Positions 33,881 to 43,874 of a stretch of 64,000 nucleotides of DNA are shown in pieces; positions within the stretch are counted from its first letter, which is position 1, and each line of letters opens with the position of its first letter. Both the position numbers and the translations under genes were made by a program. The DNA is from Venturia oleaginea (taxonomy: Eukaryota > Ascomycota > Dothideomycetes > Venturiales > Venturiaceae). The notes beneath the pieces are model-generated. The model saw only the letters and a program-made list of their open reading frames with translations. It was not told where the DNA came from and did not search any database. The stretch spans positions 434,001-498,000 of the forward strand of contig JABMLP010000005.1 of assembly GCA_013176395.1 (NCBI GenBank), written 5' to 3'.

Positions 33881-34473
33881 TTATGTTTCCAGGTTTATAC
33901 TCCTACCAAATCGTGCGTAGAGCGCTATTTTGAGCTCTGACATCTCCTCGCGGATGGCACTAATCTTCTCCTCAAGTTTCGCTACGTCCTCTTCGATTTT
34001 TGTCGTGGAGCCTGAGACGAGTTCTTGCACATCTAGAAGTGGTAACGTGAAGAATGAGTCGCCGATCTTGTATCTGCAATCGAAGGATGGTCAGGACCAA
34101 GTCGAACACAAAATGATAGTGATTTGAAGTGAAGGAGATATGTCTTACGGTATCTTGCTGTCCTCGTCCATCAACTCCAGCTCCTCCAGCTCTGTGTTGA
34201 TCTCTTCCAAGTCTTCCTTGTCTTTCTGCATAAAGTTAGTGAAGATGTGTATGAGATAGAACGCTGTGACGTGCCTGTTTTTGCCTCAATTGCTCCTCCA
34301 GCGTGGATTCTCTTTGATGAAGGCGGCTGAATTTGTTGATCTTCTCTTGGTCTTCGCGACGAACCTCGATATCTTCGGCGGCAGCCTCTTCTTCTTTGGT
34401 GAGCTGTGTTCATAATATTAGCATCGTTTTCAACATCTGTCTTTCGGAAAAGACGAACCATTAGCCGCTGCAT
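33881..34473 (-). CDS. GIM3: Prefoldin subunit 4
   Basis: Beta-type subunit of the hexameric prefoldin chaperone, which hands unfolded actin and tubulin to the cytosolic chaperonin. Exons 34473-34459, 34403-34275, 34225-34149 and 34073-33881 give 137 residues. First exon is only 5 codons. The coiled-coil helices flank the beta hairpin: EDIEVRREDQEKINKFSRLH first, then IPYKIGDSFFTLPLLDVQEL, and the second helix ending LYARFGRSINLE. The second intron can only be kept in frame with a GC donor (CAG then GCACGT), making it a GC-AG intron. Not visible as one open frame, since the exons use different frames. Confidence 0.9.
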
Positions 34474-35438
34474 GTTGAGAGATGTGTTGTTGGTTACGGG
34501 ACTAAGAGAGGTTACAGAAAGGCCCGCGCTGTGTGCTTTGACCAGTCAGAAGCGATTTAGTCCATGAAAACTGGACTTGAACAGGATGGATGGTACCTAG
34601 GAATATCTGATTCTGAGATGATTATATAAGGATTGAGATAATATTCACTTCAGAAATCGGATTTCTTCTCGATTCTCTCCATCGGTCACGGGAAACTTTG
34701 GTCGAGTTGGCCAATCAAATATGGATTATGTGAGCAACGCTAATGTCATCGTCTCGCCGAGACTCCTAGTCCTCATCTTCAACTCAACGTAATGAAATGC
34801 AGCTTGGTAACTCTATACTTACTGTAGACGCGAGGTATGCCTACCTTTTCACCGAATATCTCTTTTTCGATGGTCAGGTTGCACAGAAAAGCAAAAGACG
34901 ATAAACTATTTAGTTCCTCCTACCGAAGACAGTGCGTTGATTGAACAAATCTCCAACACGCAAGCCACAGAGACGGAGTAATTCCCGTCGGATCAAGACA
35001 TGTAGATCCTAATTCAAGAGTCAAACATTATTGAGATATTTATACAAGTACTCGTGCACGCTCGAGAAACTTACTCTCTCAACAACATCAATATCTGTTA
35101 GGATCATGCCAACCTGTGTTGTCAATGGTCCTCACGGTCTTGCATGCGAATGTACCTCTTTCTTGTGGAGGTTTTGGGTAGGTGGTGGGTACTCACTACC
35201 ACCGGAGAGCATGTCATTCGTGCCGTCCGGTACCCAGGCCGTAATTGCGCTGGCTCTCATTGAAAGTAAAAAGACGTATTTGGCAATGCATGAACTATGA
35301 ACCTACGTACCTTTAACCTCTGTAGCTTCATCAACCCTTTTACCTGACAATATTCCACGAACCTTTATCTGTGTACACGTACAGAACCCGCTGGAATCCT
35401 GAGTTACTACAATAATATCTTCACCACATAAACCGAGA
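34474..35438. other. Intergenic, no gene supported
   Basis: About 960 bases upstream of both prefoldin 4 (minus) and the small secreted protein (plus). An open frame at 35031-35300 is not convincing. Confidence 0.5.
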
Positions 35439-35766
35439 ATGCACTTCCAAACTCTCCTCCCAGCGATCCTATTCGCGCAATCCGGCTTCGCTTACTTCTG
35501 CTGTTTCTCTATGTATGCTTCCCAACCCTAGGAGATTCTATAATAGATACTAACTATATTACAGCAGGAGCGGAGACGGACATTCTGTTATCTCGACCTA
35601 CTTGCAGAGCGGCGGTGTAGAGAATTACACACCACTCCCCAACTGCATTATCCCGGTCACTAAGAATGGCGCCAACTGTGGCCAGTGGTCGTTCGACCCG
35701 AGGCAATGTACAGGACCTGGGCCTTTTGCCTACATTGGTATTGCCCCAAATAGCTCTTGCAAATAG
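35439..35766 (+). CDS. Small secreted Cys-rich protein (91 residues)
   Basis: Two exons, 35439-35512 and 35565-35766, with a 52-base intron (donor GTATGC, branch-like CTAAC, acceptor ACAG). The N-terminus MHFQTLLPAILFAQSGFAYF is a good signal peptide. The mature part has six Cys (a CC pair early, then four single ones, the last just before the C-terminal Lys), and the sequon NYT. Length, secretion signal and Cys content fit a candidate effector or small extracellular protein, but no family is recognised and this is inference. An alternative acceptor three bases downstream would change one or two residues. It is isolated, about 700 bases from the nitrilase end. Confidence 0.62.
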
Positions 35767-36448
35767 CTCTGGCAGAAGTCGCAAGAGTGTTGGGCCCTCC
35801 TGAGGAATTAGTTTGGGATAGTTTGGAAGGTCTGGAGGCTGCACTGATGGAAATGTTGATGGCGTAATGGGAGAGGTTTGGGGTTTGTAGGGAAATCAGC
35901 CTGTGTGCATCCACGGCAAACGGCCGTGTGTGTGCAAAACGCGTACCACGGAGCAGAGGCCTTCGATATGGGTCAAAACAAGCGACGATAGGAGACTTGA
36001 TGGGAACTGAGCCTTTCACAAACCATGAGAAAACGTGCACGAATAGTGACAAGGAGATTCAGAGAGAGGTGGAACAAAATCAACACACCTTTTCAAGTTC
36101 TTGGAATACGGTGTCCTGTTAATCCACATCCAGCGCTCCAAGGATTCAGTCTCTCGAGTTCATATCGAGCTCGAAGTCCCTAGCGATCTAAGTTTTTAAG
36201 ATTGCCAGAAATTTATCGTTATCGATGTCAGATTGAGAGTGAAACATACGAGCAGGATTGTCTTTCGACGGATATAGGAATTGTGACCTCTACAAAACAC
36301 AATGACAGGGAATCAAACTCAACGGTAAGCAGTCCCACGCATACAGGAAAACCATGCGAGATTAATGAGCAAGATTCGTAATGGAAGCCAACAAACAGAA
36401 AGGACGTACCGATTCTGCTTATCTTTCAAATTAGCGTACATCTCTCTC
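35767..36448. other. Intergenic; contains short dispersed repeat
   Basis: About 680 bases between convergent genes. Only notable content is repeat copy C at 36181-36229. Confidence 0.5.
36181..36229 (-). repeat. Short dispersed repeat, copy C
   Basis: On the minus strand it contains CGATAAATTTCTGGCAATCT followed by TAAAAACTTAGATCGCTA. The second part aligns with copy D (GAAGACCAGGTCGCTA) with mainly C/T and G/A differences, so similarity extends over about 37 bases. Confidence 0.55.
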
Positions 36449-37813
36449 TCAAACAGGGGGATCCAAACACAAGCCCTCCACACTCAGTCTAAAAGCATCA
36501 TTCCTAGAATAACTCCCCCCAACATCCAAATCCAATCGTCCCCGAAGACAGTCTTCAAAATCACACTCAACAACAACAAGATCCTGTCTTTCCCACACCG
36601 GTCCTGCCATTACGTCTCCAAACGGCGAAACAATAAGAGAGCCACCACGGCAGAGGAATTCTTCTCCATCGTTTGCCTTGCCGTTGAGATTTGAAGGGGA
36701 TGAGGAAGTTGAGTCTTGGGAGACAGGCCATGCAATTTCGTGCTGACTATCGGATGTATGCGTGATGATTGATCTACGGCGAGAGGAGCTGGCTTTAGGA
36801 TTTGGTCCTGATGCTTCTTTATCGAGATTTTCTTCGATGGAAGTTGGTGCAGCTGGGTTTCCGCTAGACTCAGCGTTGCCGTTTGATTTTGATGCCGCAA
36901 GAGGTAGACAGAGCTGATGTCCATTTTCCAACTCAGTAATTGTACTTGTCCTCCTCCTACCCAGCGGTGTCGGACGATCAATGCCATTCCCTTCAGGCTT
37001 CCTCTTTTCATTCTGCCCTCCCTGCTTCTGTGATTGTGACTGTGCAATCCAGCCAGGTAAATCCTTCCGCTGCGTACACAAATTCGCACTCAAAACCCAA
37101 GCCCGTCCCTCACAAGCAACAGTCGTCATTAAGCCCTCCCATGTACTCCTCGCATCCGCCGTCGGTGCAAGATACAAGTTGACATTCTGTTGATACAAAC
37201 TCTGCCTCAACATGGGCATGTAATTCTCCCAACAAATAGCCGCTGCTAACGTCAGTTTCACTCCATCAATCGTCGTCGTAACGGCCCGAAGTGTAACAGG
37301 CGACCCCTGAGCCCAAATCAATCTTTCACTGGCAGTCGGCATGACTTTCCTCCTTTTGCCCAAAACGCCAAATTTCGGATCCACGTAGACAACGGCACAG
37401 TATAGAGACCCACCAGCTCTTTCAATTAGCCCAGTAACAACGAATGTATCTATCTCTTTGGCAATTCTTTCCAACTCTTCACGTGTGCCATCGCCTCTAT
37501 GTTTCTCTCCTCTTGGCAATGGGAGAGCTTTGTTCAGCCATGCATCTCCGCCTCCTTGTGGTGTATCGCCCAGATCGACGGCTTGTTTGAAGTACTCGAG
37601 AAATTGTTCGCGGCCATTGGGATCCCGACTACCAACAGCAGTTCCAAAGTCGCATGTTCGTGGGTAACCACCTAGGTAGGCTTCTGGGAAGAGGATAAGC
37701 CGGGCTCCAGCTTGTGCAGCTTTTTTGGTGGTTTGTTCAAGGGCTTGGAGGGTCTCGGTTGTGGTGGTCAGGGTGCGGGATTGTGCCACGGCAAGCTTGA
37801 GTTTTTGAGACAT
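36449..37813 (-). CDS. Nitrilase / carbon-nitrogen hydrolase with long insertion
   Basis: Cytosolic C-N hydrolase of the nitrilase branch, which converts nitriles to acids plus ammonia; the real substrate is unknown. Single exon, 454 residues; nitrilases usually have 310-370. The catalytic triad is visible: Glu44 in LFPEAYLGG, Lys156 in KRRKVMPT, and Cys194 in AAICWENYMP. Core motifs continue with LYLAPTADAR and CEGRAWVLSANL to about residue 250. Then a polar, Ser/Asn/Pro-rich, apparently disordered insertion of roughly 140 residues (QSQSQKQGGQNEKRK onward) separates KDLPGWI from the next core strand EEFLCRGGSLIVSPFGDV. No splice sites remove it cleanly by eye. Confidence 0.9.
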   Translation of the reverse strand: MSQKLKLAVAQSRTLTTTTETLQALEQTTKKAAQAGARLILFPEAYLGGYPRTCDFGTAVGSRDPNGREQFLEYFKQAVDLGDTPQGGGDAWLNKALPLPRGEKHRGDGTREELERIAKEIDTFVVTGLIERAGGSLYCAVVYVDPKFGVLGKRRKVMPTASERLIWAQGSPVTLRAVTTTIDGVKLTLAAAICWENYMPMLRQSLYQQNVNLYLAPTADARSTWEGLMTTVACEGRAWVLSANLCTQRKDLPGWIAQSQSQKQGGQNEKRKPEGNGIDRPTPLGRRRTSTITELENGHQLCLPLAASKSNGNAESSGNPAAPTSIEENLDKEASGPNPKASSSRRRSIITHTSDSQHEIAWPVSQDSTSSSPSNLNGKANDGEEFLCRGGSLIVSPFGDVMAGPVWERQDLVVVECDFEDCLRGRLDLDVGGSYSRNDAFRLSVEGLCLDPPV

Positions 37814-38614
37814 GGTGAAGAGTGTAGAGGAGTTGAAGGTGTATGATTAGACATGATGAAAGTACTGTGGTGGTTATTGATCAGGTTATGTAGAGCCCTC
37901 ATGGAGAGCGGGGACGCGAAATGATCGGGAGCTTGCTTCGTCATGTGTGGGGTAGTACCTAGGCGCATAGCTGATTACTGCTTTAGGAAATTATCCGTGA
38001 TTAGAATCAGAGTCGACTGAATGAATATTCTTCCAAAGACGATGTTTGAGTTAAGATCAAAGTTGACAAAGGTCTGGCTATTTATTCCTCCGTATATTCA
38101 TACAACGCATCATTACTCGTTACTCATCACTCTCCTCTTCATTTCTATCAATCAAAAAACTGAGACGGATTCCAATCATGGACATGCCAATTCATCGATT
38201 CCCACTAAGCCGCTCCTCCTCTACCCAAACTACGACACAGCGTATGTCTACAAACGCACATTTGAGAGTTCTATTTTGTCGTCGTAGCCAGCCAGGTATT
38301 ATTTCCACACCCGCAGCAATAATAGCGTGATTCAGTGTGTTTGTAAGGGCGTGTACGAGAACTCTTCAAATTCGTAGATGTGTACGCAGATCTCGTAGAG
38401 CTCGTTGTTGAGTGTCATACATACATGGCTTCTCACCTCCAGCCATGGCGGCAACGAAAGAGGACAACTGAAGTTGAGGAACATGGTGTGGAGAACAAAT
38501 AGCTTCAAGTACTTACTCGATAAATGGAAGCCCACAGAACATACAATCAGCATGGCTAACATCGTTCATTACCAAAACATGCAATCCAAAATGCCAACCC
38601 ACTTCCTCAAGAAC
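37814..38614. other. Intergenic, no gene supported
   Basis: 800 bases between the nitrilase start and the end of the Pex22-like gene, both minus. It contains the nitrilase promoter. Several open frames, none convincing. Confidence 0.5.
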
Positions 38615-40019
38615 TTAGTCCCGTCCAGAAACTCGTCGTTCCCAATCCTCAGTGACTTTTCCTCCATCTACGATCTCTATGCCTTTACCTAGACCGACCA
38701 TAGTCGAGTCTACCCACCATCTTGCGCTTCCCTTCCGTGGGCGATCGTTTCCGTCACCCTCGTCCTCGGTGTCAACAAGCCCTCCAAGACCAGTGCCGTC
38801 ACCGCCAGCAACGATGACTAATTGGCCAATCCATCCCTTGACAGCCTCCACGTTCTCACCCCTCTCGCCTGTCAATGAATCAACGACGTAAACAACATCT
38901 GGCGCCAAATGCTTGAGCATGTGCACCCATCCTCCTGGTGTCGAAAAAGGCATCACAGAAATAGGGTTGGCGACAAGCGTGACAGCTTGTTTATGAAGAA
39001 GATCATAGAAGTCCCCCCCTGAAGATCTGGCTGAAAGAGCGTGTGTATATGGTGCGGGGTCCATAGACGCTAGCTCTTCGCCTGGAGTTTGGCTGGGTGT
39101 GTTTATGCCCATATAGGAGGAGCCCATGGATGAAGGCGCGCGAGTTTTCTCGTTTGAGCTGTGGGTTGGGTTGTAAATGAGGATGAGTAGGGTAGTCGTG
39201 TCGGAATCGATGTGTGGTAGAGTTGATAGCAAGGACTTGGTTGTGAATTAGCTTGATAAAGAAACAGAGGAAGAACAGAGAACATACTGCATGTTCATAG
39301 TGATATCTTCCACTATCCTCGTCTCTCAGATTCTCCAGCATGACCTCCGCGCTCACAACAACAGCAACAGTCTTCTTTCGGCTACCAGGAGGTAACTTCG
39401 AGCTCCCTCTCACTACAGTACTTCTACTGCTCTCTTTTTGGTTGTAAATCTTCTCAGCCTCCTCACTCCAGCGCTCATGATCCGAGAACCCCTCCTCGTT
39501 TCTGCGTTGTTCTGAATGACTTCTTTCGCTACCTTCCTCCCGAATAGCAGATAGTCCTCGCCCGACCACAGCACCGGCAGCAACAACACCAGCCACACTC
39601 ATCTTCTTCATGCTGTCAAAAGCCTGTTGCGGACTCGGCGTACGTCTCAGAATATCCCTTGCGCCTCTCCCAATGCTGTCCACGAATCCAGCTTCTACAC
39701 CAATGTCACCTGCATCGCCAGCATCGGTAGGGACGCCAGGAATCACGCCCTCGCTCACGCCATAGCTCGGTGGTTTTCTACCGTTGTCGCGTCCTCCTAG
39801 CCTCGTCTCCTCTCCATAACTTAGGTCTTCGTCGTCGCTGGATGAGCTGTTCGTGGGTTCGTGGTCTTCGCGCGCGCTCCAGACCCAAGCTGCTATGCCA
39901 CCTGCAGCGAGGGTTACTGTGATGGCGAGGGGCACCCAGTAGCCGATTGTTGTTCTGTTGGAGCGCGAGGCAGTGGTTCGGCGGGTGTCGTATCGGGACT
40001 GTTTGAAAGAGCGGGACAT
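38615..40019 (-). CDS. PEX22: Peroxin 22-like peroxisome assembly protein
   Basis: Pex22 anchors the ubiquitin-conjugating enzyme Pex4 at the peroxisome membrane so that receptor Pex5 can be recycled. Exons 40019-39288 and 39235-38615 join in phase 0 to 450 residues. One membrane span near the N-terminus (WVPLAITVTLAAGGIAAWVW) follows a short basic tail, then a disordered acidic linker (SSSSDDEDLSYGEE), then the soluble domain starting RKKTVAVVVSAEV, the standard opening of the Pex4-binding Rossmann-like fold. In the second exon, HLAPDVVYVVDSLTGERGE and the final Trp-rich WWVDSTMVGLGKG fit. Assigned from layout and these words; the family is very variable in sequence. Confidence 0.75.
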
Positions 40020-40589
40020 GTCGTGAGTATATTTACATGCTTTGCGGTATCCGGTGCGGTGGTCAAGCTGCTATAATTCGGCGGAGGAGTGATGCGGAGA
40101 AAGTTGTTGATGTTTGGAGAGTTGGTGGCTGGCTGGGAGATGTGAGTGGCTGGTGCTGGTGCTGGTGCTCGTGAAGAGTAGAATAGGCCGAGGAGCTCGT
40201 GAAGATATAACGCATTTCATTAACAAAAAACTGATAACGCTACGTGCTCTTTACCTACTGGAACCTCGTAGTTCGTCGAGAATTCCCTTCGTCGTCTTTG
40301 CGTAGAACAGCTTTCGATATGACCGAACGACTTCCTAACGAACATAATGATACGACTTTCTATTTTCCATCACCCTGGCTTAGAGAGTATTTTCTACTAA
40401 TATCCAAACATGAAGGCATGACAGAGTACTATCGATATCGATCGTTGACTACGGATGGTAATTCAGTTTCAGCCTTCCGTTGTTTAATTGGCCGAGTGAC
40501 TCATGGTGTGCATATTTCTCGTGAACTTCAAGACCACATCTTTCGGACCTCCATATTCATACCACAAACATAAATACCAGACAACAGCC
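40020..40589. promoter_or_regulatory. Divergent promoter region
   Basis: 570 bases between the Pex22-like gene (minus) and eIF2B gamma (plus). A short CTGGTG repeat lies near 40151-40170. Confidence 0.5.
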
Positions 40590-42317
40590 ATGCCCCACGC
40601 AACTCTGCCCTCGCCGGGCTTCCAAGCTCTCATCCTCTGCGGCCCCGGAGCCAATCTCGACACCTTCACAGTCAATCCAAAGACACACCCAAAAGCTTTG
40701 GTCTCAATCGCAAATCGGCCCATGGTATGGTACCCACTCGAGTGGTGTATACGCATGGGAGTCACGAACGTCGTCCTCATTACTCCGCCGGAATCAAAAG
40801 AAGCAATCGAACATTCTCTCAATACGAATCCACACTTCACGGGTCTGCGCAAACCGGACGTCCTTGCGCCCGCTGATTTGACACTGACCACCGAAACTGC
40901 CGAGATATTCAAGCTTCCCGAGGTGCAACGGCTTGTAACGGGCGACTTCATTGTCTTACCGTGCGATCTGGTGTGCGAATTGGACGGGCTGTCACTCTTA
41001 GAACAATGGATGGTGTTGCAAGGTGGAGTAGGAGGGGCATCTGGAGGGCTGTACGATGGCAGACATCACGAAATGAAAATTGGAGGTGAGAAATCTGGCA
41101 GAAGAGGAGGACTTGCTGTATGGTACTCGACAATATCAGAGAACACGGTGAAGAAAGAGGAGACGAATTTCATTGCGACTGCACCACTTCCAGCCTCCAT
41201 CGTACCTCCACCACAATCATCACTGAGACGCGACATCTCCAATGTTGTATACTCGATACCCACAGACACTCTGAAAGACTTGACGGAAGGTCAGGACTTT
41301 CAAATACGACGCGCTCTGCTCAGGAAACATGGTCACGTCAAGATGTACACCGCATACCGAGACGCACACATCTACTTCTTCCCCTTCTGGGTTATTGAAA
41401 TGATCAAGCGGAATGAGAAGATGAATCACATGGGCGAAGATGTGCTTGGATGGTGGGCAAAGGCCGGCTGGCAGGATGGTCTGGGAGACAAGATGGGTTT
41501 GAGAGATATCTTGGATGCGCCTCGAGGAATCTCATCACCAGATTTGAGTGGGTACGGGAATCCATTAGATGAGGATATTGACGTGGAAAGCTACATCACA
41601 ACTAAACCATCCAAACCAAGGAGAGTAGAGGTAGATTCGATCGCAGAAACACCGCTGGCTTCGCGAGTGAGAGACCCAGATACTGGCTCGAGAATGAAAT
41701 CTCTAACCTCAAAAACACATCTCACAATCCCTCCGTTACTGGCCTACATCCAACCTTCGACACCATCAGCTCCTCTCATCCGTCGGGTGGATAAGTCCGA
41801 CCTGCTTCTCAACATCTCACTTCGTCTCGCGAAATGTCCCGCCTTGGACGACAGTACCGTGACCAAGTATTCACCATTCGCTCACTCGTCGAAAGTCGCA
41901 GCATCGACAAAAGCCAAAGTCCCGGTTCAATGCAGCATCCAATCGGAAACGAGTCTGATAGACGAGAACGTGACCATCAGCGAGCGTTGCAACATCAAGG
42001 AATCTGTAGTGGGTCGTGGCTGTAAAATTGGCACCGGAGCCAAATTAACAAAGTGTATCATCATGGAAGACGCCGAGGTGGGAGACTTTGTAACACTAGA
42101 AGAGTGTATTCTCGGACCCAGATGTCTGGTTGAAGGAGGACCAAAAGAGGATAAGAATAAGACTGTACTCAAGAAATGTGAGGTACAAGAAGGCTTCAAG
42201 GTGAATTGGGGGAGCGAAGAGACGGGATTTCAGTTCATGCTTGGTGGATTACTACAGGATGAGGATGAGTTTGAGAGTGGTGGTGAGGAAGAAGGAGAAG
42301 TCGGCGATGATGAATAA
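40590..42317 (+). CDS. GCD1: Translation initiation factor eIF2B subunit gamma
   Basis: Part of the eIF2B complex that exchanges GDP for GTP on eIF2, controlling start of translation and the Gcn4-type starvation response. Single exon, 575 residues. The N-terminal half is a nucleotidyltransferase-like domain (FQALILCGPG, then NRPMVWYPLEWCIRMGVTNV, and DFIVLPCDLVCELDG). The C-terminal part has hexapeptide left-handed-helix repeats (SIQSETSLIDENVTISERCN, NIKESVVGRGCKIG, KCIIMEDAEVGDFV) and an acidic end (GGEEEGEVGDDE). ATG at 40590 chosen over an upstream in-frame one at 40503, since the conserved part begins right after. Confidence 0.93.
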   Translation: MPHATLPSPGFQALILCGPGANLDTFTVNPKTHPKALVSIANRPMVWYPLEWCIRMGVTNVVLITPPESKEAIEHSLNTNPHFTGLRKPDVLAPADLTLTTETAEIFKLPEVQRLVTGDFIVLPCDLVCELDGLSLLEQWMVLQGGVGGASGGLYDGRHHEMKIGGEKSGRRGGLAVWYSTISENTVKKEETNFIATAPLPASIVPPPQSSLRRDISNVVYSIPTDTLKDLTEGQDFQIRRALLRKHGHVKMYTAYRDAHIYFFPFWVIEMIKRNEKMNHMGEDVLGWWAKAGWQDGLGDKMGLRDILDAPRGISSPDLSGYGNPLDEDIDVESYITTKPSKPRRVEVDSIAETPLASRVRDPDTGSRMKSLTSKTHLTIPPLLAYIQPSTPSAPLIRRVDKSDLLLNISLRLAKCPALDDSTVTKYSPFAHSSKVAASTKAKVPVQCSIQSETSLIDENVTISERCNIKESVVGRGCKIGTGAKLTKCIIMEDAEVGDFVTLEECILGPRCLVEGGPKEDKNKTVLKKCEVQEGFKVNWGSEETGFQFMLGGLLQDEDEFESGGEEEGEVGDDE

Positions 42318-43078
42318 GAACGAAAATGTGATGATAACGATGTTTGTGTCTGACTTAGAGCACGATTTATGAGGAGATGGAAGATCTCAGGATAGACGAA
42401 GAGCCTAGCTATCAAAGACCTTGCCGGCTTTATGCCACTGTTTTTCTCGTGACTTCGCCGCTTAGCAGGAACCGAATTTATTCATCCGATGATAACTGGG
42501 CGATAAATGTGTCTCTCGTAGTACTATAACCGCACTTCAGCCACGGAGGGAGAGATCGAGGAGCGGTTGCAAACGGGAAGAAGAGGTGGTGATGTTTTAC
42601 TGTCGTCCCACTTCACATTGCGAAGAACGGACAGTCGAATCGGGAGGAGGGAAAGGATTGAAACAAGAGAAATTATAAATGTCGTGCCCTTCCTCTCTGC
42701 TGAGTAACCTAAAATCCCCATTCCAGGACGCTTGGCCTCTCTCCCCTTCAATTTACATGGAGATGTACATGATATCCATACTATGGTTGCAGGCCTGAAG
42801 AAGGTTAATTTCTCAGCGATCGACAGAATCCTTCCTACCCCCAACTTTCCCTTACTAACGAAGGATTATAAATCAAAGAGCTTTTTATCTATAAATACAG
42901 AAAGATCAGGAAAATAGACTCGTAAAAGGCCGATAAGAAAAAACCTACCATTCGCAAAGATACAGTATGAAGACGACCAGAGTGACCTAAGCGTATAGGC
43001 CAAGGCAGGAATTAGACTTAACCTTCTTTTGGCCTGCAACCGTAGTACAAAACTCGCCTGAAGCACGATTTCCGCACC
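42318..43078. other. Intergenic between convergent genes
   Basis: 760 bases between eIF2B gamma and the end of the broken HET gene. No gene supported. Confidence 0.55.
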
Positions 43079-43874
43079 TCACACAATCCTTACATCCTCA
43101 AGCTTGACCCCAGACCGCCATGCCATTTGTCCATTGGACTGTCTAGAGCCGAAGCATTCTCCATCCATTACACCATGGAGATAGCAATCTCCTACGAACG
43201 TGTAGGTAGGGGTTGAGGAGTTGTCTGATGCTGAGCCGGAACTTCCTGGCGAGGATTCTTCGCTGACGACTGGTCGTAAAACTAGAAATTGATGTTAGTA
43301 AAGGCAATTTAGATGGGAGAGGGATGGTATCTGGCTATCTGACGAAAGGAAGGAATGGATGAACCACTATCCCTGCAGACTAGTGTTTTGATCGAGATAG
43401 AGCTTTCTAACAGCCTGGCAAGTTTCTGCTCAAATTGCCAACAATGGAGACATTGGTCTCCATTTGATGACCTTGAAATAGCTGAACATTGAAAGAGAAA
43501 AGCTTGTGTACAGGACTTACCATGAGAATGAAAGCCACCAACGAGTGCCACCACGAGATTCCCCTCCTTCACACCTCTCGATCTCTCCCTATGATCCATG
43601 AACCCACCAATCAAATCCGCAGCTCTCGGATCGCGCTGAGCCAAAAAATCACAAAACCTATTCATCATCATGTCACCAAATGGATCGTTAGTGAGACCAG
43701 CGAACCCCAAGATTGGCCTGTCCGGCTCCTCTCGGACACCTTGATCCGTCTCTGGAAGTTGTTCGTAGGCTGTCATGCCCATTCGCCCATTGGCGGTGGT
43801 GAAAAAGCGTCTTCCGAGAGCATTTCTGAGAAGAAGGTCGTCAAAGGCTTTTTGGTGGCCAGAGTGGGAGACTA

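Noticed and set aside
40503..40589. N-terminal extension of eIF2B gamma
   Set aside because: The extra residues are not typical for the family, and the ATG at 40590 directly precedes the conserved domain.
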